64,000 nt of DNA, from positions 930,001 through 994,000 of the forward strand of contig NC_016041.1 of assembly GCF_000226565.1 (NCBI RefSeq), written 5' to 3'. The number at the start of each line of letters is the position of its first letter. Position 1 is the first letter of the stretch. Below the pieces are notes generated by a model. The model saw nothing but the letters and a program-made list of their open reading frames with translations. It ran no database searches and was not told the DNA's origin. The DNA comes from Glaciecola nitratireducens FR1064. Lineage in GTDB: Bacteria > Pseudomonadota > Gammaproteobacteria > Enterobacterales > Alteromonadaceae. The position numbers and the translations under genes are program-made. Of this stretch, positions 1-8,790 are shown piece after piece.

Positions 1-344
1 CTATAAAGCATCAAAACATCGCCACCGAAAACAAACACTCCATGGATAAACCCAAAAACGAACAACCATTTCAGCCTAGATTTTATAAATATCTTAGGAT
101 CGACTTCTTTTCTTATACATGAATCATATTGAATGGCTAACCCTGCTCCAAACAACAAGCAAAAAAGTGTCCTAAACCGACCGTCGGCAAATATACTATG
201 AAAAAGTGTCATCACTTGGTCGCTGAGTAGTATAGGACTGAACGGCACATAACCAAGTTCTAAATTTGCGTGAAATGGAATATTCATCAAAAGAATACCC
301 AAAATCGCCATGCCTCGAAGTGCATCAATTGAAGTCAACCGCAT
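1..344 (-). CDS. DUF418 (YeiB-like) membrane protein, N-terminal part, cut by window edge
   Basis: The reverse strand from 344 is open to the window edge (about 114 codons). The N-terminus carries the family signature DALRGMAILGILLMN, in which a first membrane helix follows a short cytoplasmic head. Further on are FADGRFRTLFCLLFGAG and FVFGFIHGVFVFGGDVLMLY, matching the second helix region and the GDIL-Y motif of DUF418/YeiB proteins. These are multi-pass inner-membrane proteins of poorly defined role. An AAGGA ribosome site lies 7 nt before the ATG at 344; the other in-frame ATG at 350 is too close to it. Family assignment is firm; function is unknown. Confidence 0.8.
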   Translation of the reverse strand, partial: MRLTSIDALRGMAILGILLMNIPFHANLELGYVPFSPILLSDQVMTLFHSIFADGRFRTLFCLLFGAGLAIQYDSCIRKEVDPKIFIKSRLKWLFVFGFIHGVFVFGGDVLMLY

Positions 345-675
345 TAACATGTCCTTATACCAATCCGTATCACTGTGCAGAATTCGTTCGCTTATTGAGT
401 AGCAATGACTGCAATCTAATTTTATTTAGGCCATTATCGAATAACGATCACCATAAATCTACCTTTATGGAATTATCAAGCCACTAAGTGGTCACTATTA
501 GTGATTAGAATTCAAAGTGACATTGGTGCTGATTGATAATTTCAAATAGCATGTTTGTGGCACGTTAAATTCACCGTTTCAAAATCATCTAACAAAGAGA
601 GTACAGATTACAGGACAAATTAACGCTACCGACTAGCCTCTGTGACAGCTGTATTTTTGGTGGTTTTGTAGTTAC
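345..675. other. Gap with no supported gene
   Basis: This stretch separates the DUF418 gene from the IS91 remnant. It must hold the DUF418 promoter, reading leftward. I see no convincing coding frame, RNA gene or recognisable terminal structure of the neighbouring IS91 remnant. Confidence 0.4.
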
Positions 676-1620
676 TCATTTTTGGTATTGTTGCCAGCAA
701 TGGGTGAGGTTAAGTCTTGGTGGTGGAATGAGTGCGGCTAGTTTGCCAATGAAATCGATGGGGTCCAAGAAGACGTGAGTCGTTCCATCACTGCAGGGCG
801 TTTTCAATTCATAGCGTACTTTTCCATGGTTAGTCATACTTAAACGTTGCTCGCTAATGGCCGGGCGACTGAGATAGCGGCACAGCCTTTCTAATTTCTC
901 TGGCTCAGCTGCATTGGCGAAGACACCGGCGTGAAGAGAAAAATCAGAGGTATTGGCCAACTGGCCAAATTCACCTTCATTACTTGCCGGAAGGGTTTGC
1001 AAGGTAAATACTTTCAACCCTTGCTGAGGACCCATGGCTATGCGATAGCTAACAGACGCTCCTTGCAACTGTAGCAGGCTATCCTCATCATCAATTGGCA
1101 AATTGAGGTAACTATTTTCCATATCGTGTTGTACTAAACCGACTTTTTCTAAATATCGAGCAATGCGATGGCTGATAGTATGCACTAGTTCAAGCATCTC
1201 TTGATGAGATGGCGCGGTGAATGATTTGCATCACTTTACTTAACTCACTTGGGTATCTTGCCAATAGCAAGCGCAAAGGGATGGGGAGGCTCAACACCCA
1301 TTGACGAACTGGGTAGCCTCGTAGCACATCATCGACCAACAAAGCTGCACTTTCTGCCATTCTTCTGGCACCACAACTGTTGCAAAATCCATGTCGCTTG
1401 CAGCTAAACGCGACTAACTTTTCATGTTTGCAGTCGCCGCATACCACGCGTAAAAATCCGTACTCAAGTCGACCGTAACGCAAGAATTCATCAAACTCAC
1501 GTTCAACATATTTGGGTAAGTACTTGCCTCGCTCGGCTAGGTTTGTAGTAAATTCAGGATAATAACGTTCTACCAACTGATACAGCGAGGTAGTTTCGGG
1601 GCGGTTCCGTTTGTACTTTT
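676..1620 (-). mobile_element. Decayed IS91-family insertion sequence
   Basis: The extent given covers the DNA that still encodes IS91 transposase similarity. IS91-family elements move by a rolling-circle-like mechanism and have no long terminal inverted repeats or target duplication, so the true ends cannot be read from the sequence. The remnant lies 36 bp or more beyond the 3' end of the next gene. Confidence 0.7.
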
Positions 1621-1888
1621 GTTCCTGCTGTATTGCCAGCACTTCCTTCGTCCTTGAATAGTGGCATTCAAGGATGTCAAACAAGAGCTTAGAAAACGAC
1701 TGATCTATGAGCCTGATTTTGGGAGGTGAGGTGCTGCCGCTATATCTTGAATGACTATAAACTGCCCATTTGAGACCGTCATCAGATAGCCATGAAACGT
1801 CGGTGAATGGCAGAATGCAAACAGTCTCAACCCCAACACAATATGGCTTAAGGAACCAATAGTAATATCTGCCTGCATGTGTTGCCAT
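676..1888 (-). pseudogene. IS91-family transposase remnant with internal deletion, frame break and lost C-terminus
   Basis: Two overlapping minus-strand frames (1888-1190 and 1197-676) together match one IS91-type transposase. The first holds the zinc-binding domain, with cysteines at residues 150, 153, 163, 169 and 172 of its reading frame (C-GDC, FSCKRHGFCNSC), then VLSLPIPLRLLLA and IIHRAIS. The second picks up at HTISHRIARYLE and runs through MGPQQGLKVFTLQTLPA, KLERLCRYLSRPAISE and YELKTPCSDGTTHVFLDP to LNLT, where the usual FHGVFAPN end is missing. From memory of the family, some 65 residues are absent between the two parts, including the catalytic HUH segment (V-H-F-H). The break at about 1197 is also out of frame. 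The first 95 residues of the upstream frame do not resemble the family and may be flanking DNA. It is certainly inactive. Confidence 0.87.
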
Positions 1889-1923
1889 TTTCTCAGTTGA
1901 AAGCCGCTTAAATAGGTTGTGGT

Positions 1924-2718
1924 TTAAACCCTTAAACGTCTATAAGCCACTAAACCTAGCCCAGCGAATAACCACACTCCTAACGCACCGCCATGTTCAA
2001 CAACCACAACTTCAACTGTTTCAACATATTCATAGTTTTCACTTTCTAAGCTCAGGTAAGCAAGGTCTGCATCGTCGGTACCGTCAGAAACAGCAAGCAC
2101 TTCGTCTGTATCTGCATCGTATATAACCACCATGAGTTCATATTCATTGCTCGGAAAGCCGGTGACTAAATCATTTTCAATAATGATGGCATCTTGAGTA
2201 TTGTCACCGTAGATATTATAGATATTCGTTGTATAAAACGGCGTGAACTCTTCAGACGTTGAGGTATAAATGACAGCGTAAATAGGAGCTGATTGATAAA
2301 TAGTATCAACGTCGAATTCGAGCGTAAAAGATGAATAGTAACCATCGTAGTCAATGTCGGCAGTCAGCGTAACGTAGCTATCATAAATCCAAAAATCGAT
2401 GTCATCATCGATACGAGCTGACTCTCTTGATAACGGGCCTTTTTCCGTCTGTGCTGATAACGCACCTTTGTTTGTAGCTGTGTTTTGTGGCTTTGCACCT
2501 TTTAATTGTTTCTTAACTTTTAGATGTAAGCCGTCCTCTTGCACCAAATTTGGTTGATATTCGGTTCCGCTAACAACCACGTCCTCAGTTAATTTATTCG
2601 TTTGCGAGTTGCCTTGTGCAAATGTTGCTGCGCTAGCAAAGGTCAGTGCAAAAATAGTAGCTAATGCACTAACTTTTGAAGTCGTGGCGCGAAGTAATTT
2701 ATTTTTAGATGCGTTCAT
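1924..2718 (-). CDS. Exported surface protein with GlyGly-CTERM sorting tail
   Basis: This 264-residue protein starts with a Sec signal peptide (MNASKNKLLRATTSK, a hydrophobic core, cleavage near ASAATFAQG). It ends in GGALGVWLFAGLGLVAYRRLRV, the Gly-Gly, single-helix, Arg-rich tail of GlyGly-CTERM proteins, which rhombosortase is known to cleave. The middle is rich in Asp, Tyr and Thr (DDIDFWIYDSYVTLTADIDY) and resembles proteins named choice-of-anchor H family, from memory. The ATG at 2718 has TGAGGT 7-8 nt upstream; the longer in-frame start at 2751 would add 11 residues before the signal peptide. It is a lone gene beside an IS91 remnant. The role is unknown, probably a secreted or outer-surface protein. 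Confidence 0.8.
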   Translation of the reverse strand: MNASKNKLLRATTSKVSALATIFALTFASAATFAQGNSQTNKLTEDVVVSGTEYQPNLVQEDGLHLKVKKQLKGAKPQNTATNKGALSAQTEKGPLSRESARIDDDIDFWIYDSYVTLTADIDYDGYYSSFTLEFDVDTIYQSAPIYAVIYTSTSEEFTPFYTTNIYNIYGDNTQDAIIIENDLVTGFPSNEYELMVVIYDADTDEVLAVSDGTDDADLAYLSLESENYEYVETVEVVVVEHGGALGVWLFAGLGLVAYRRLRV

Positions 2719-2807
2719 GTGTTTTACCTCAGATTTAATGCTTAAAAACATTATGCTGTTTGTAACCTGAACCTAATCTGAAATTAAACTGAACGGCAGC
2801 TGACTAA

Positions 2808-2843
2808 AAGGAGGAAATAATATTGCTAATATGAGTCCTCCTT
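2808..2843 (-). terminator. Rho-independent terminator after the BrkB gene
   Basis: The inverted arms AAGGAGGA and TCCTCCTT are separated by about 20 nt and followed on the minus strand by TTTT. The structure lies just past the stop at 2850. Confidence 0.65.
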
Positions 2844-2849
2844 CAGCGC

Positions 2850-3746
2850 TTAGATAATCATGTTTTTTTCGACTCTTACAGCTGTGTTGCGCGGTACGAT
2901 AGGCTTACCTCTTGCCTGCAGGTGGACGCGAGTAAAGGCCGCGCCGTACAACAATATAAGCGACGAGTAGTAAACCCAGAGTAAAATAATTACCATTGAG
3001 CCAGCTGCGCCATAGGCCGACGCGGTTGCGGTATAGGCAAGGTAGGCCGCAATACCATAACGCCCCAGAGAGAACAAAATAGCGGTTACAAGCGCGCCTG
3101 CCATCACATCTTTCCAGCTTAAAATGACATCGGGCAGCACTTTGAAAATGGTAGCGAACAAAAGCGATATCATGGCCAGCGAAACAATAAATTCGGCGCT
3201 TCCTAGCAGTAATTCAACGAACGGGACGAATTCGGCGGTATATTTAAGCGCTGCGCGCAAAGCCACCCCAAAGAGCAAAGATACTAGCAACACAAAACCG
3301 ATGGATAGCACCACCATTAGCGAAAAAAGGCGTTTTCTAGCAAGCAGAAACAAGCCGTTACGATCCGGACTTGCGGTAACGCCCCAAATTGAATTTAGAG
3401 AATATTGCATCTGGCCGAATACTGTCGTTGCGCCAAGCATTAAGGCTCCGATACCTAGCACCGACGGTAATAGTCCTGATTCCTCAATGCGCGATTGGCT
3501 CACCGCTCGCTCTACTACGGCAGCAGCCTCGGCTCCCATGATGTCAGTAAATTGCGCGACAATTTGGCCTTGAGCTGCTTCTTCGCCAAGCACGACACCA
3601 ATCACAGTCACTGCAATAATAACGATCGGTGCAAGAGAAAATAGCGTGTAAAAGGCTAGGGCTCCGGCGTAGCTGAAGGCGTTTTCAAGCAGCCATAGCT
3701 TTCCAGCGTCGCGGAATATATTTGTCCAGTAGCGCACAATGTGCAT
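2850..3746 (-). CDS. YihY/BrkB family inner-membrane protein
   Basis: This 298-residue protein has about six hydrophobic segments and the family's characteristic start: NAFSYAGALAFYTLFSLAPI, in which the A-AFY--F---P motif leads into the first membrane span. Later it has GALVTAILFSLGRYGIAAYL and GAAGSMVIILLWVYYSSLIL, both typical of YihY/BrkB proteins. Members were once misnamed ribonuclease BN; they are membrane proteins of uncertain transport function. The gene stands alone between a GlyGly-CTERM gene and an RND efflux operon, with a terminator directly downstream. Confidence 0.88.
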   Translation of the reverse strand: MHIVRYWTNIFRDAGKLWLLENAFSYAGALAFYTLFSLAPIVIIAVTVIGVVLGEEAAQGQIVAQFTDIMGAEAAAVVERAVSQSRIEESGLLPSVLGIGALMLGATTVFGQMQYSLNSIWGVTASPDRNGLFLLARKRLFSLMVVLSIGFVLLVSLLFGVALRAALKYTAEFVPFVELLLGSAEFIVSLAMISLLFATIFKVLPDVILSWKDVMAGALVTAILFSLGRYGIAAYLAYTATASAYGAAGSMVIILLWVYYSSLILLYGAAFTRVHLQARGKPIVPRNTAVRVEKNMII

Positions 3747-3910
3747 CTTTTTTAATCTCCGTTTTATGGGGGCGAAGTCGAAAAGCAGTCACCAATGCTC
3801 ATTTAAGAATTGAGTGAGCGTGGGAAGATTAAAGCACATCTTGGGTCTGTGCAATAGTCATCGATTTAGCTAGAGTTTAGATGATTGGGGAGGAACCTAA
3901 ATATTGTAAC

Positions 3911-3936
3911 GCCACCCGAGACTTCATTTGGGTGGC
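3911..3936 (-). terminator. Hairpin after the RND permease gene
   Basis: The arms GCCACCC and GGGTGGC with a 12-nt loop lie 34 bp past the permease stop at 3970. The T-run beyond it is weak, so termination may be incomplete. Confidence 0.5.
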
Positions 3937-3969
3937 GAACAAAATTTACGGAACAAATTATCACGGTAT

Positions 3970-6900
3970 CTACTTTGCTTTGGACGACACTAAGCCCTTC
4001 ATATCAGCACCATATCTTTTAAAGTAGCGTTGGATATCTTCTAGTATTAGGTAGTTAAGAGGCACAATGAATAGGGTAATCACTGTAGCGAATAAAATAC
4101 CAAAACCTAAACTAATTGCCATCGGGATCAAAAACTGGGCTTGCGTCGACTCTTCGAACAACAAGGGCATCAACCCGGCAAATGTTGTCAATGAGGTTAG
4201 CAGAACCGGACGGAAACGTCGCCCGCCTGCGTTATAAACCGCATCTTTAAGGGCAACACCTTCTTTTCGTTTTTGATTGATATAGTCCACTAACACGAGC
4301 GAATCATTTACCACAACTCCCGAGAGCGCTAGCATTCCCATAAAGCTGAGTAATGTTAGGTCCATCCCCATTATCCAATGGCCAATGACAGCGCCAACTA
4401 AACCAAAAGGAATAACAGACATGACAATAATAGGCTGCAGATATGATTTAAATGGAATGGCTAACAATATATAAATAAGGATAGCCAAGCCAATGCCGCC
4501 GACTAAAAGACCCTGGGACGATTCCTCTTGATCGCGTGCTTCCCCTCCCATCTCAAAGTTGGTGCTAGGGTAGGTAAGGACTTCTTGCTGTAGCCATTCT
4601 CTTATTTCGCTTTGAACCAATGATAAATCACCACCTTGCTTGTCAAAATCAGCGCTCACAGAAATAGTCCGCTGCCTATCCACACGCAGAATACTGTCGG
4701 GGCTTAAACCAGGGAGAACATCTGCAATTTGCCACAAGGGGACTTCTCTGTTGGGGCCAACGCGGATCATCATTTGTTCTAAAGTTTCTATAGACTGTCT
4801 TGATTCGAGAGGGTAACGCACCATTACTCTAACTTCATCTCTGCCGCGCTGAACACGCTGTACTTCAAAACCAAATACCGCTTGACGCACTTGTCTTGCG
4901 ACGGTGTTTAGATCCAAGCCGAGTAGTCTTGCTTCTGGTTTTAGAGCAAGCTGTAGCTCTTCTTTACCATCCGACAACGAGTCTTCAATATCCGATACTG
5001 CCGCATATTGTCCTAGCTGTTGTTTTAATTTTTCAGCAAGCTCGTTCAATGATTCAGTGTCACGGCCTTTTAACTCAATATTAATGGGTGCGCCACCCCA
5101 ACCGCCTATTTCAGCTCGATAATTCAGTTGTTCAGCTCCAGCGACTTGGCCGACCCTTTCTCGCCACTGATTCACCACTTCACGGGTCGTTACGTCAACC
5201 GTTCTTAATTCTGGCGGTATCATATCTATCTGAACGCGTCCGGTGGTTGAGTTTCTGCCGCCACTTATGGAGTAGATGTTGCGGATCACGGATTCGCCGG
5301 TATCCGCATCGGTATATTCTTTTTGTAGATCTTTTGCGTGTTGGGTCATAGAAGAAATAATGCGGTCGGTACTTTCAAATGCTGTACCGGCAGGCATGAC
5401 CAAGGTAGCTGTGGCAACTTCACTTTGTACTCTCGGAAAGAATACAAATTTGGTGTGGCCTGCCGCAATTGTTCCTATGATAATAATTAAAATAGCGAAC
5501 ATTGCCATCCACGTTGCGTAACGCCATCTCATCGCTTGAGCTAGGGCAGGTTGGTATACCTTAGCAATGAGTACTTCTAATGAATTCGCTATCTTTTGTT
5601 GTACCATCGAAAGCTTAGATGAGTTCTTATCGTTTCTGGCTTTTACGTGCTTTAAATGCGCAGGAAGAATAAACTTACTTTCTATTAGCGAAAAGAGTAA
5701 GACCGGAATAATGACGAATGGGATCGCAGCGTACCAACTTCCTCGGCCCGTTTGAAAGGCTAAGGGCAAAAATGCAGCAGCGGTGGTCAAGATACCAAAG
5801 GTCACGGGAACCGCTACTTCTTGCGTGCCTTTGATGGCAGCACTAAGCGGGTCTTCGCCTCGCTGTAAATGTGAATAAACGTTTTCACCGGTCACAATAG
5901 CGTCATCAACCACGATACCGAGCACCAGTATAAAGGCGAATAAGCTCATCAGGTTTAAAGTCACATCAAACAAAGGCATGAATAAGAAAGCACCCATGAA
6001 GCTCATAGGAATACCCAAGCAAACCCAAAATGCTACAGATGGGCGCAAAAATAGAGCGAGTAGCGCAATAACTAGCAATAATCCTTGCCAAGCGCTAGTC
6101 GACAGAGTTTGTAAGCGCGCTTTAATGGGCTCACTTCGGTCTCGCCAATAATCGAGACTCAATCCTTGTGGCATGTCGACTTGTTTTGCATCGATATAGT
6201 CACGGACAGCAGACGTCACTTCAATAATGCTTTCATCGCCTGTGCGAAACACTTCAACCTCTATTGCTGAAACCCCGTTGAAACGAGTGCGTAGCGGTGT
6301 TTCTTCAAATTCGTCGCGAATATTTGCAATGTCTCTAAGCCTGATCATGGTGCCGTCTTGAGTAGTGATAATCGGAATATCACCAAAATCATCGGCTTTG
6401 TAAGCCTGCCCTAAACTGCGTATGAAGATGTCGCCACCTTCCGTCTTAAGGTTTCCTGCAGAAACATCCGTTGAGTTTTGACGCAAAACTGCGGCAACTT
6501 GCTCTAAGCTGATGTCATACTGTCGTAGCGACCACTCCTGAATTTCAATAGAAATTTCATACGGCAATACGTTGCTAACTTCCACTTGCGAAATGCTGCT
6601 CAAAGCCGCTAGCTCATCGCGAATGCCATCGGCGAACCGACGCAAGGTCAAACTGTCGTAGTCACCATAGAGTACGACGCCAATGGCATCGCGACGCCAT
6701 TGGGGAACCTGCACTAATAAGCTCTCTGCTTCGACAGGGAAGTTATTAACTGCATCAACTCGAATTTTCATCTCATCGAGAAGGTCACGCACCGCATACC
6801 CTTCTTCTACTTCAACAGTGACAGATGCACTGCCTTCACGGCTTTGTGAGGTTATCTGACGGATACCCTCTAAATCTTGAATTGCTTCTTCGATTTTAAT

Positions 6901-7089
6901 GGTAATGCCTTCTTCCACTTCTTGTGGAGATGCGCCGGGTAATACCATTGAAACTTGCACATTGCGTTGTTCAAATTCTGGGAATAGATCAACCGGAATT
7001 TGCGTTGTCGCTACATATAGCCCTGAGATCATAATGACGAATAATAAAATATTCGCTGCTACATCATTTTTAGCAAACCATGCAATCAT
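3970..7089 (-). CDS. RND-family efflux transporter, inner-membrane permease subunit
   Basis: At 1039 residues this is the usual size of an AcrB-type RND pump. It opens with MIAWFAKNDVAANILLF, the first membrane helix, and shows the porter-domain motif LPGASPQEVEEGI near residue 50. TM4 carries LGIVVDDAIVTGENVY, with the paired aspartates needed for proton relay. The second half repeats the architecture, including ALSGVVVNDSLVLVDYIN, and a final helix group ends the protein. It would form a trimer and expel compounds using the proton gradient, with the adaptor encoded 12 bp upstream. No outer-membrane TolC-like gene is present here. The substrate cannot be read from the sequence. Confidence 0.93.
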   Translation of the reverse strand: MIAWFAKNDVAANILLFVIMISGLYVATTQIPVDLFPEFEQRNVQVSMVLPGASPQEVEEGITIKIEEAIQDLEGIRQITSQSREGSASVTVEVEEGYAVRDLLDEMKIRVDAVNNFPVEAESLLVQVPQWRRDAIGVVLYGDYDSLTLRRFADGIRDELAALSSISQVEVSNVLPYEISIEIQEWSLRQYDISLEQVAAVLRQNSTDVSAGNLKTEGGDIFIRSLGQAYKADDFGDIPIITTQDGTMIRLRDIANIRDEFEETPLRTRFNGVSAIEVEVFRTGDESIIEVTSAVRDYIDAKQVDMPQGLSLDYWRDRSEPIKARLQTLSTSAWQGLLLVIALLALFLRPSVAFWVCLGIPMSFMGAFLFMPLFDVTLNLMSLFAFILVLGIVVDDAIVTGENVYSHLQRGEDPLSAAIKGTQEVAVPVTFGILTTAAAFLPLAFQTGRGSWYAAIPFVIIPVLLFSLIESKFILPAHLKHVKARNDKNSSKLSMVQQKIANSLEVLIAKVYQPALAQAMRWRYATWMAMFAILIIIIGTIAAGHTKFVFFPRVQSEVATATLVMPAGTAFESTDRIISSMTQHAKDLQKEYTDADTGESVIRNIYSISGGRNSTTGRVQIDMIPPELRTVDVTTREVVNQWRERVGQVAGAEQLNYRAEIGGWGGAPINIELKGRDTESLNELAEKLKQQLGQYAAVSDIEDSLSDGKEELQLALKPEARLLGLDLNTVARQVRQAVFGFEVQRVQRGRDEVRVMVRYPLESRQSIETLEQMMIRVGPNREVPLWQIADVLPGLSPDSILRVDRQRTISVSADFDKQGGDLSLVQSEIREWLQQEVLTYPSTNFEMGGEARDQEESSQGLLVGGIGLAILIYILLAIPFKSYLQPIIVMSVIPFGLVGAVIGHWIMGMDLTLLSFMGMLALSGVVVNDSLVLVDYINQKRKEGVALKDAVYNAGGRRFRPVLLTSLTTFAGLMPLLFEESTQAQFLIPMAISLGFGILFATVITLFIVPLNYLILEDIQRYFKRYGADMKGLVSSKAK

Positions 7090-7101
7090 AATAATCTCCC
7101 T

Positions 7102-8460
7102 TTATTGCGCAGCAGTCGTTGAGGGGGCAGCGGCATTAGCGCTGTCCTCACTAGATTGCTTGCTCCCTACAATAGACTGTGTATCGGGCTCGCTTTCTGT
7201 CATAGGAGCAATCGCTTTTACGCGAGTGCCATCGGGCAAATTAGCTGTGGGTGTTAAAATCAACTTGTCAGTATTGCGCAAATTTTGAATACTACTGCGG
7301 ATCACATCAGCCGAGTTTGCAGCTAAGGTTTGTGAGCTAGGCGCTCCAGCTGAGACAACAACAGAACCTGCATCAGTCCACAAGGGTTGAACGCGACGCT
7401 TCTTTAACAAACCCTCATCAACCACAGCCACAACGAAATCTTGTGAAACGGCGCGTCTTGGAATGACGAACACATTTTCTAAGGTATCGCCTTGTACTTT
7501 GGCGCGCATAAATTGCCCAATTCTAACCGCGGGGCGTTGCTCTGTGCTTGTGAACGGGTTATCTATTTGTGCAACTAAATATAGCATTCTTGTTGCTGGA
7601 TCGAAGGCGCCCTCACTGCGCACTATCTTGCCGGTCCACTCATAGGTTTGATTGCCCAGTTCACCCGATAAAACAACGCGCGGTAAGTTATCCATATTCT
7701 CCGAGCTATCATCAATGCTTAGGTAGGCTAAATCTGCAACTTTTACCGGGAGTCTCACTTCAACAGCTTCAGTACTATAAATTTCTGCAATAGATTGGCT
7801 TGGATTGATAACCTGACCAACATCGACCATTTGTTCCAAAACCTTACCGTCAAATGGAGCTCTGATAGTGGTTCTATCGAGGTTTAGTTTTGCTCTTTCT
7901 AAGCGCGCATTTGCAGCTCTGAGGGACGCTTTTGCTGCCGCTACTTGTGGTTTACGCAGTGATAATAATTGCGCTGCTTCTGTTTCTGGTGGCTTATTCC
8001 ATTGCTGTGCAGCCAGTTCTGATTCAGCCAGTTCTTGCAGATATCGAACTTCTGCTTCCGCCGCTGCTGCTGCCGCAATGTCTACTTCAACAACGAAGTC
8101 TCGGTTATCTAGCTGAACGAGAACTTCACCTTTACTGAATCGTTTGCCGGTGCGAATATTTGGTGAAACCTCAACAACTTTACCGTTTACGTCGGCCACT
8201 AGTACCGTCTCTGTTAGTGGTTTAGTCGTGCCGTAAGAGTCTATCCAGACAGGATAGTCTTGAATTGATAAATCAGCGACATCAACGCCTACCGATGGTG
8301 CAGGGCGTGCACCTCCCCACCTTTGCGCTTCAGGTTTGCTGCTAAACATGCCAGTAATGACGAGAAAAGCAATCAGCAATATCACCACGGTGACAATGCC
8401 GTGAAGGATCCAGGGTACTTTTTTGTTATAGCTAGCGGATTGGTCGGGCTGGGTATTCAT
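7102..8460 (-). CDS. RND efflux periplasmic adaptor subunit (HlyD/MFP family)
   Basis: This 452-residue protein has one N-terminal membrane anchor (VPWILHGIVTVVILLIAFLVIT) and then the lipoyl/barrel-sandwich half-motif VADVNGKVVEVSPNIRTGKR. An alpha-hairpin (AAAAAAEAEVRYLQELAESE through LERAKLNLDRTTIRAPFDGKV) is followed by the second lipoyl half and a beta-barrel with membrane-proximal domain. RAPFDGKV is the family hallmark. The tail is low in order (SSEDSANAAAPSTTAAQ). I place the start at 8460 because MNTQPDQS has AGAGAG just upstream; a longer frame begins at 8511 but lacks a good ribosome site. The permease gene follows after 12 bp, so the two are cotranscribed. Confidence 0.9.
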   Translation of the reverse strand: MNTQPDQSASYNKKVPWILHGIVTVVILLIAFLVITGMFSSKPEAQRWGGARPAPSVGVDVADLSIQDYPVWIDSYGTTKPLTETVLVADVNGKVVEVSPNIRTGKRFSKGEVLVQLDNRDFVVEVDIAAAAAAEAEVRYLQELAESELAAQQWNKPPETEAAQLLSLRKPQVAAAKASLRAANARLERAKLNLDRTTIRAPFDGKVLEQMVDVGQVINPSQSIAEIYSTEAVEVRLPVKVADLAYLSIDDSSENMDNLPRVVLSGELGNQTYEWTGKIVRSEGAFDPATRMLYLVAQIDNPFTSTEQRPAVRIGQFMRAKVQGDTLENVFVIPRRAVSQDFVVAVVDEGLLKKRRVQPLWTDAGSVVVSAGAPSSQTLAANSADVIRSSIQNLRNTDKLILTPTANLPDGTRVKAIAPMTESEPDTQSIVGSKQSSEDSANAAAPSTTAAQ

Positions 8461-8708
8461 GTCTCTCTTTCTCCACAAATTGCCGTGCGTATGAGCTTGA
8501 AAGCACAGCAATATTCATCATTGTTAAAACGATAATTGATCACAGTTGGTATGATTACACAAAAAATGGAAAGTCAGACTACTTTTCAAATTGTTGTTTT
8601 TGCAAGGATAAGACGATGATTATTACAATATAATATTATATATCAATGGCTTAGTTAGTAAGTGCGGAGGGGTTTTTTCTTCGTTTGAAAATTACATTTT
8701 TGTAACAA

Positions 8709-8722
8709 AGTGTAATTACACT
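8709..8722. promoter_or_regulatory. 14-bp perfect palindrome upstream of the RND operon
   Basis: AGTGTAATTACACT reads the same on both strands and lies 249 bp upstream of the adaptor start, in the AT-rich region that should hold the operon promoter. Such palindromes are typical of dimeric repressor sites (TetR/MarR class). No regulator gene is adjacent, so the assignment is an inference. Confidence 0.4.
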
Positions 8723-8749
8723 ATTTCAGTGTCATTTAGAGTAAAACTA

Positions 8750-8775
8750 ACCGCCGCACTGTTGCAGGCGGCGGT
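8750..8775 (-). terminator. Terminator after the hydrolase-cyclophilin gene
   Basis: The perfect arms ACCGCCGC and GCGGCGGT with a 10-nt loop are followed on the minus strand by TAGTTTT. They lie 15 bp past the stop at 8791 and separate this gene from the RND operon. Confidence 0.7.
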
Positions 8776-8790
8776 GATGTAACTTTACTT

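Noticed and set aside
266-487. A 73-codon plus-strand frame
   Set aside because: It overlaps the clearly coding DUF418 gene on the other strand and has no signal of its own.
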